From assembly GCA_902465465.1 (NCBI GenBank), contig CABQNF010000082.1, forward strand, positions 1 to 5,529: a stretch of 5,529 nt of DNA. Reading direction: 5' to 3'. The stretch comes from an uncultured Collinsella sp. Lineage in GTDB: Bacteria > Actinomycetota > Coriobacteriia > Coriobacteriales > Coriobacteriaceae. A program made the translations under genes and the position numbers. Of this stretch, positions 1 to 2,938 are shown piece by piece. Every line of letters starts with the position of its first letter. Positions within the stretch are counted from its first letter, which is position 1. Under the pieces are notes generated by a model. That model saw only the letters and a list, made by a program, of their open reading frames with translations. It was not told the origin of the DNA and did not search any database.

Positions 1-415
1 GCGTGGGGTGGTTGTGCTTGCCGTCACCGGCGCAGATGACGCTCGCGGGCGAGTTCTGCGTGACGATGTAGGGCGCGCCGGCGTGCTTATCACGCACGAC
101 GATGCAGTCGATCTTATAAGCGTTGAGGGTCTCGACGGTATCGACGAGGCTCTCGCCCTTGACCGTGGAGGTCGAGGAGCCGCCAAAGTTGAGGCTGTCG
201 GCCGAAAGACGCTTCTCGGCGAGCTCGAAGGAGCTGCGGGTGCGCGTCGAGGGCTCGTTGAACATGTTGACGATGGTCTTGCCCTTGAGCGTGGGGACCT
301 TCTTGATCGCACGCTCGTTGACCTCGGAGAACGCCTTGGCGGTCTCGAGGATGAGCTTGATGTCCTCTTCGGAGTACTCGGTAATGTCGATCAGGTGCTT
401 ATGGTTGAACGCCAC
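1..415 (-). CDS. pyrB: Aspartate carbamoyltransferase catalytic chain, N-terminal part (3' end outside window)
   Basis: The product condenses carbamoyl phosphate with L-aspartate, the committed cytosolic step of UMP synthesis. The visible 138 residues (about 45% of a usual ~310) are the carbamoyl-phosphate-binding half. The hallmark STRTR is at residues 56-60 followed by SSFE, the STVKGES segment around residues 82-88 carries the lysine loop, and GDGKHNHPT at about 130-138 matches the family's GDG..HPTQ motif just where the window ends. The start is GTG at 415-413: it gives the usual distance to STRTR, and it lies 4 nt after the pyrR stop. A strong Shine-Dalgarno match, GGAGGTGA (431-424), sits inside the last pyrR codons, so the two genes are probably translationally coupled and share the pyrR transcript. 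The conserved motifs make the identity nearly certain. Whether pyrI, pyrC or others follow cannot be seen. Confidence 0.96.
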   Translation of the reverse strand, partial: MAFNHKHLIDITEYSEEDIKLILETAKAFSEVNERAIKKVPTLKGKTIVNMFNEPSTRTRSSFELAEKRLSADSLNFGGSSTSTVKGESLVDTVETLNAYKIDCIVVRDKHAGAPYIVTQNSPASVICAGDGKHNHPT

Positions 416-419
416 GGTA

Positions 420-1004
420 CTACTCACCTCCCAGCGGCGCAGAACCCACATGGGAGCCCGGCGCGACGTCGTTGATCTCGACAGCGGTACGGCCGTCGAC
501 TTCCTTCATATATAGGTGCACGTTCTCCTCGTGCGACGAGGGAACGTTCTTACCGACAAAGTCCGGCGAGATGGGAAGCTCGCGGTGACCGCGGTCAACG
601 AGAACTGCCAGCTCGATGCGGCTCGGGCGGCCCAGGTCCATGACGGCGTCCAGAGCGGCGCGGATGGTACGACCCGTGTACAGGATGTCGTCCACCAGCA
701 CGACGCGCTTGCCGTCGACGCTGAAGGGAATGTTGGTAGCGTGGATCGCGGGAGCGAAATTGGTCGCATAGTCATCGCGGTAGAAGCTGATGTCGAGGCT
801 GCCGAGCGGAACTTCGACGCCCTCGATCTCCTTGATCTCCTCAGCGAGCTTCTTTGCCAGAAGGTCGCCGCGCGTGACGATGCCGACCAGAGCGAGGTCT
901 TCACAGCCCTCGTTGCGCTCGAGAATCTCGTGCGCGATGCGGGTCATCGCTCGATTGACGGCGGTCTCGTCCATGATGACCGCCTTGGGGGAAGTCGTGC
1001 CCAT
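420..1004 (-). CDS. pyrR: PyrR, bifunctional pyrimidine-operon regulator / uracil phosphoribosyltransferase
   Basis: PyrR senses UMP/UTP and binds pyr mRNA leaders to reduce expression; it also converts uracil plus PRPP to UMP. The 194-residue protein aligns from its first residues with the Bacillus subtilis type: AVIMDETAVNRAMTRIAHE at 8-26, GIVTRGDLLAKKLAE at 41-55, LDISFYRDD at 70-78, the PRPP-binding signature VVLVDDILYTGRT at 101-113, and LVDRGHRELPI at 135-145. The family is usually about 180 residues, so the extra length is a short C-terminal tail (ending SAPLGGE) whose codons double as the pyrB ribosome binding site. The ATG at 1004-1002 follows GAGGAAGGAG (1018-1009) by 4 nt; the next ATG, at residue 11, would cut into the conserved region. 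It is the first gene of the operon, with pyrB 4 nt downstream. A structured leader precedes it, consistent with autoregulation. Confidence 0.97.
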   Translation of the reverse strand: MGTTSPKAVIMDETAVNRAMTRIAHEILERNEGCEDLALVGIVTRGDLLAKKLAEEIKEIEGVEVPLGSLDISFYRDDYATNFAPAIHATNIPFSVDGKRVVLVDDILYTGRTIRAALDAVMDLGRPSRIELAVLVDRGHRELPISPDFVGKNVPSSHEENVHLYMKEVDGRTAVEINDVAPGSHVGSAPLGGE

Positions 1005-1012
1005 CGATCTCC

Positions 1013-1140
1013 TTCCTCACATGTCTTGACTGCTGACACAGTCAAAAAAATAGATGCCCGACCGCTCAAAGCGGACCAGACACCCACAGGAAGGGCTGCT
1101 CATTGGCAGCTATGTAATTCCATGTGGGTATCTCGTACCC
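1013..1140 (-). promoter_or_regulatory. Structured pyrR leader, possible attenuator or PyrR target
   Basis: Read on the minus strand (1140 down to 1013), the leader has several inverted repeats. First is GGGTA-CGAGA-TACCC (1140-1126). Second is a long stem of 7 plus 4 bp with a one-base bulge (1129-1118 with 1092-1082), enclosing a GCTGC/GCAGC hairpin (1110-1095). It shares bases 1126-1129 with the first helix, so the two cannot form together. Third is a CCGCT-TTG-AGCGG hairpin (1074-1062) followed, after 11 nt, by a run of seven T (1050-1044). Last is a perfect 7-bp hairpin TTGACTG/CAGTCAA (1045-1026) just before the Shine-Dalgarno. Alternative helices before pyrR fit pyr attenuation, but the terminator-like hairpin is too far from its T run to be convincing. 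No good -35/-10 pair was found for this transcript; a TTGACC at about 1153-1148 has no matching -10. Confidence 0.4.
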
Positions 1141-1257
1141 CTTTAATGGTCAAGTGATAGTGTAGCCAACCTCGAGCCTAATTGCGAGCATAAATACAAA
1201 GCAATCCGAAAACGGAGCCCAACGCACCATAAAGCTATATATATTTGTGGGACGAGC

Positions 1258-1286
1258 TTGAAAACCTTGTTGCGAGCTGGCATAAT
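1258..1286 (+). promoter_or_regulatory. Sigma-70-type promoter, distal candidate for rpmB
   Basis: TTGAAA (1258-1263) and CATAAT (1281-1286) are separated by exactly 17 nt, and TG one base before the -10 makes it an extended -10 element. An AT-rich tract with TATATATAT (about 1236-1244) lies just upstream of the -35 and could act as an UP element. Transcription would start near 1293 and give rpmB a leader of about 160 nt. It is the best promoter match in the divergent pyrR-rpmB gap. No reading frame with a ribosome binding site occurs before rpmB, so it either serves rpmB or makes a short RNA. Confidence 0.55.
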
Positions 1287-1392
1287 CCCCTCTGCCGCAC
1301 GCAAATCGGATCTACGTCCAGGGCCGTGGCGTGGGCACTATCGCCAAAAGAGAAATATCTCTGTGTAGATTACGCACAGGGATCTGCTTCTG

Positions 1393-1401
1393 TGCTATAG
1401 T
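1393..1401 (+). promoter_or_regulatory. Extended -10 promoter, proximal candidate for rpmB
   Basis: The sequence TGC-TATAGT is an extended -10 hexamer. No good -35 lies at 16-18 nt; the nearest, TTACGC (1370-1375), is 20 nt away, which an extended -10 can tolerate. Start would be near 1408, giving a leader of about 48 nt. The adhE promoter candidate has the closely similar TGC-TATCAT. Confidence 0.5.
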
Positions 1402-1419
1402 TCAGGCTTGTTTGTTAAC

Positions 1420-1439
1420 GCGACATGTTCGTTTGTCGC
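1420..1439 (+). promoter_or_regulatory. Hairpin in the rpmB 5' leader next to the ribosome binding site
   Basis: GCGACA (1420-1425) and TGTCGC (1434-1439) are perfect complements with an 8-nt loop, and the stem ends 2 nt before the AAGGAGG Shine-Dalgarno (1442-1448). It would be present in transcripts from either rpmB promoter candidate. A role in ribosome access or autoregulation is possible but unproven; a 6-bp repeat can arise by chance. Confidence 0.3.
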
Positions 1440-1455
1440 CCAAGGAGGGTCAGTT

Positions 1456-1644
1456 ATGTCCAAAGTTTGCGAAGTTTGCGGTAAGCACCCCGTTGCCGGT
1501 CGCTCCATCAGCCACTCTCACCGCGTCACCAACCGTAAGTTCCGCCCCAACATCCAGCGCGTCTACGTTGTCGTCGACGGTCACCGTCGCAAGATGAACG
1601 TTTGCTCCACCTGCCTCAAGTCCGGCAAGGTTGCGCGCTCCTAA
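1456..1644 (+). CDS. rpmB: 50S ribosomal protein L28, zinc-ribbon (four-cysteine) form
   Basis: L28 is a small basic protein of the large ribosomal subunit. The 62-residue product starts MSKVCEVCGKHP and keeps the family core: the SHSHRVTNRKFRPNIQ stretch (20-35) and a basic segment DGHRRKMNVC (41-50). Two CxxC pairs, C5/C8 and C50/C53, form the zinc ribbon of the C+ type of L28, as opposed to zinc-free C- paralogues. The length is normal for short bacterial L28. The ATG at 1456 has a near-perfect AAGGAGG 7 nt upstream; an upstream in-frame extension to 1408 has no such site and adds residues foreign to the family. It is a single-gene unit with its own promoter candidates and terminator, divergent from pyrR. 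Between its stop and the terminator is a 7-bp inverted repeat AGGTCTT/AAGACCT (1648-1654, 1685-1691) of unknown meaning. Confidence 0.97.
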   Translation: MSKVCEVCGKHPVAGRSISHSHRVTNRKFRPNIQRVYVVVDGHRRKMNVCSTCLKSGKVARS

Positions 1645-1712
1645 ATAAGGTCTTACCAACAAGTACCTCGGACTCTCCGGGTCAAAGACCTCGCGTTCAC
1701 ATAGAACTTACC

Positions 1713-1745
1713 AAAGGCGTCCTCCCCTACGGAGGGCGCCTTTTT
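1713..1745 (+). terminator. Intrinsic terminator of rpmB
   Basis: The stem AGGCGTCCTCC (1715-1725) pairs with GGAGGGCGCCT (1731-1741) over 11 bp with one G-T wobble and a 5-nt CCTAC loop, followed by a T run to 1745. AAA before the stem can pair into the T run. It lies 68 nt after the rpmB stop and 2 nt before the mobile unit. In the opposite direction the hairpin is followed only by TTTGG, so it is a weak stop for transposase transcripts entering from the right. Confidence 0.93.
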
Positions 1746-1746
1746 G

Positions 1747-1799
1747 CACTCATTGGGGACAGACTTACATGAGTGATTTCACGCATTTGGGACAGACAT
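1747..1799 (+). repeat. Left REP-type repeat copy (3' side of the transposase)
   Basis: The copy holds GGGGACAGAC (1755-1764), a hairpin ATGAGTG-ATTT-CACGCAT (1769-1786, one mismatched pair) and GGGACAGAC again (1789-1797). The conserved nonamer is therefore a direct repeat on both sides of the hairpin. It is inverted relative to 2736-2788, differing at 1751, 1776 and 1783; the change at 1783 breaks a stem pair. Confidence 0.9.
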
Positions 1800-1830
1800 A
1801 ACGCGTGCCGGCATCGGTTCGCCCCCTGCC

Positions 1831-2607
1831 TCACGCAGCCTCCTTCCAGCCTGTGGTGGCCTTGGTTACGCTTGAAGAGCCGATACCAGTGATACGGGCA
1901 ATTTGCTTGACCGTGAGATGTGCCCGCCTAAGCCTCAGCAGACAGGCATCGCGTTCGGGGCGTGGCAAGGCCTTGAGCAGCGCAGGATCTATGCTGGGCA
2001 GGACTTCGCGCGCAACAGAAAGAGCATCCTCATCGGGGATCCGTCGGCGCGGAAGAATCTCCTCTGACCAGATGCGCCCGGCAACTTCCTCGATATGCTC
2101 GCAATAGCAACGGGAACCTCCGACAATATCGAGCATAGGGGCCGCATCGCAGATGTCAAAGGGATCGTAGCCCAGCTGGTATGCCCTAAAGCTTGACCAG
2201 CGGTATGCTTCGAGAGAGTCGATCGCACCTTTCACAGGATTGAGATGGATATAATCGAGTAGCTGCACCGCCTGTGTGTCCGACTCAACCGCAACACGCG
2301 AATAGCGATTGTCAAACAGATGGCCCGTTCTTCCCGTTTTCCCATTGAAATACTTAGCATACGCCGTCAGTGCGCACTGCATTGCCTTTGAAAGGTTGTC
2401 ATATGGGTCATCAACCATCAAATGGAAGTGGTTGTCCATAAGGCACCAAGCCAACACTGCCACTTTATGGCGTGCAAACCTGTCCGAGATGTCCGATAAG
2501 AAACGATATCGGTCAGAGTCATCTTCAAAAATAATCTGTTTGGAGTTGCCACGGTCAAAGACGTGGTAATAGCCGGTGAGCGAAACGGCGCGGGCACATC
2601 GGGGCAT
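1831..2607 (-). CDS. REP-associated tyrosine transposase (RAYT, Y1 HUH superfamily)
   Basis: A 258-residue single-strand DNA transposase relative. The HUH metal-binding motif is HFH at 60-62 in WCLMDNHFHLMV, and the N-terminal YYHVFDRGNSKQIIF (13-27) matches the family's opening strand. GHLFDNRY at 95-102 is a family motif, and Y119 in DYIHLNPVKG (118-127) is the expected catalytic tyrosine, followed by YRWSS (135-139). The C-terminal third (about 185-258) is an extension absent from the ~165-residue E. coli enzyme. Its LTVKQIARITGIGSSSVTKAT (231-251) reads as a helix-turn-helix, likely for DNA recognition. The ATG at 2607 follows AAGGAG (2618-2613) by 5 nt; an upstream TTG at 2622 overlaps that site and is unlikely to be used. 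The frame is intact with all key residues, so the enzyme may be active. It probably acts on the repeats that flank it. Confidence 0.93.
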   Translation of the reverse strand: MPRCARAVSLTGYYHVFDRGNSKQIIFEDDSDRYRFLSDISDRFARHKVAVLAWCLMDNHFHLMVDDPYDNLSKAMQCALTAYAKYFNGKTGRTGHLFDNRYSRVAVESDTQAVQLLDYIHLNPVKGAIDSLEAYRWSSFRAYQLGYDPFDICDAAPMLDIVGGSRCYCEHIEEVAGRIWSEEILPRRRIPDEDALSVAREVLPSIDPALLKALPRPERDACLLRLRRAHLTVKQIARITGIGSSSVTKATTGWKEAA

Positions 2608-2735
2608 AATCTCTCCTTTCAAAACTGAACAGGCAACACCTAAAAGGAGAGAAGGAACGCGAAATGCTGAGCCTGTGACCTATTTATATCCAATGATCGG
2701 CAAAAACAGGTTCAGAACGGCAAAATGGCAAAACG
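2608..2735 (-). promoter_or_regulatory. Upstream region of the transposase gene, weak promoter candidate
   Basis: The stretch between the transposase start and the right repeat holds no gene. On the minus strand TATAAA (2688-2683) could be a -10, but no good -35 lies 16-18 nt upstream. It would give a leader of about 70 nt. Three TTTTGCC words occur nearby (about 2699-2732) without clear meaning. Expression is probably low. Confidence 0.25.
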
Positions 2736-2788
2736 ATGTCTGTCCCAAATGAGTGAAAGCACTCATGTAAGTCTGTCCCCAATAAGTG
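2736..2788 (-). repeat. Right REP-type repeat copy (5' side of the transposase)
   Basis: The inverted partner of 1747-1799. On the plus strand it reads GTCTGTCCC (2738-2746), a perfect 7-bp hairpin ATGAGTG-AAAG-CACTCAT (2749-2766), then GTCTGTCCCC (2771-2780). The stem is intact here, while the left copy has one mismatch, so this copy probably shows the ancestral form. Confidence 0.9.
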
Positions 2789-2816
2789 AGGCGATGCACT
2801 GGCAGATAGTTGTTGT

Positions 2817-2846
2817 TAAAACGCTTCAGTTTATTGAAGCGTTTTA
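2817..2846. terminator. 12-bp palindrome upstream of adhE, terminator or operator
   Basis: TAAAACGCTTCA (2817-2828) and TGAAGCGTTTTA (2835-2846) are exact complements with a 6-nt loop. On the plus strand it is followed by a T-rich tail to about 2856, which makes it look like an intrinsic terminator. It lies about 45 nt upstream of the adhE -10, and no plus-strand gene lies between the rpmB terminator and this point. It may therefore be a leftover terminator, a read-through barrier, an attenuator for an upstream adhE promoter, or a regulator site. The left edge contains TTGTTAA (2812-2818), a Rex-like half site, without its partner half. Confidence 0.55.
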
Positions 2847-2889
2847 GTTTGTCTTTTACGGGAATCTGCCCGTTCACCGAATTATTTCT

Positions 2890-2898
2890 TGCTATCAT
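2890..2898 (+). promoter_or_regulatory. Extended -10 promoter of adhE
   Basis: TGC-TATCAT is an extended -10 like the TGC-TATAGT before rpmB. The -35 is poor: CCGTTC (2870-2875) is at 17 nt, and the better TTCACC (2873-2878) is only 14 nt away. The predicted start near 2905 leaves a leader of about 34 nt. A weak -35 with an extended -10 suits a gene needing an activator or released from repression. Confidence 0.5.
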
Positions 2899-2915
2899 GC
2901 ATCTTGTAGGGTAAA

Positions 2916-2933
2916 TCTCCGATCGCAAGGAGA
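2916..2933 (+). promoter_or_regulatory. Hairpin covering the adhE ribosome binding site
   Basis: TCTCC (2916-2920) is complementary to GGAGA (2929-2933), which is most of the AAGGAG Shine-Dalgarno (2927-2932), with an 8-nt loop. If it forms, it would mask the ribosome binding site. The stem is only 5 bp, so control is a suggestion. The ATG follows the AAGGAG by 6 nt. Confidence 0.35.
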
Positions 2934-2938
2934 CACAA

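Larger units (their letters stand above)
1747..2788 (-). mobile_element. REPtron-like unit: RAYT transposase gene bounded by inverted REP-type repeats
   Basis: A single Y1/HUH transposase gene on the minus strand is enclosed by two 53-bp inverted copies of one repeat (1747-1799 and 2736-2788, 50/53 matching). This is the known arrangement for REP-associated tyrosine transposases (RAYTs) with their cognate repeats, although the repeat here is not the classic enterobacterial REP sequence. The unit is visibly less GC-rich than pyrR, rpmB and adhE, which suggests acquisition. No target-site duplication is evident at the edges, as expected for HUH enzymes. It sits between the rpmB terminator and the adhE control region and disrupts no gene. 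It could instead be a small insertion sequence with long terminal inverted repeats, but those are atypical for Y1 enzymes. Confidence 0.8.

Noticed and set aside
8..1157. Plus-strand open frames across pyrB and pyrR
   Set aside because: They lie antisense to clearly conserved PyrB and PyrR sequences and have no family features or ribosome binding sites.
1168..1180. PyrR binding motif further upstream on the minus strand (GAGGTT at 1173-1168)
   Set aside because: Only the last six positions of the consensus match; the UCC part is absent and it lies far from pyrR without a clear stem.
1331..1597. Plus-strand frame overlapping rpmB in another phase
   Set aside because: It covers promoter sequence and then L28 codons out of frame; the L28 frame is conserved and has the Shine-Dalgarno.
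1747..2788. CRISPR repeats or a phage attachment pair
   Set aside because: There are only two copies, in inverted orientation, enclosing a transposase gene; there is no spacer array, integrase or tRNA.
2812..2846. Rex operator upstream of adhE
   Set aside because: Only TTGTTAA matches; the expected inverted half TTAACAA at the right spacing is missing, and the palindrome centre differs.
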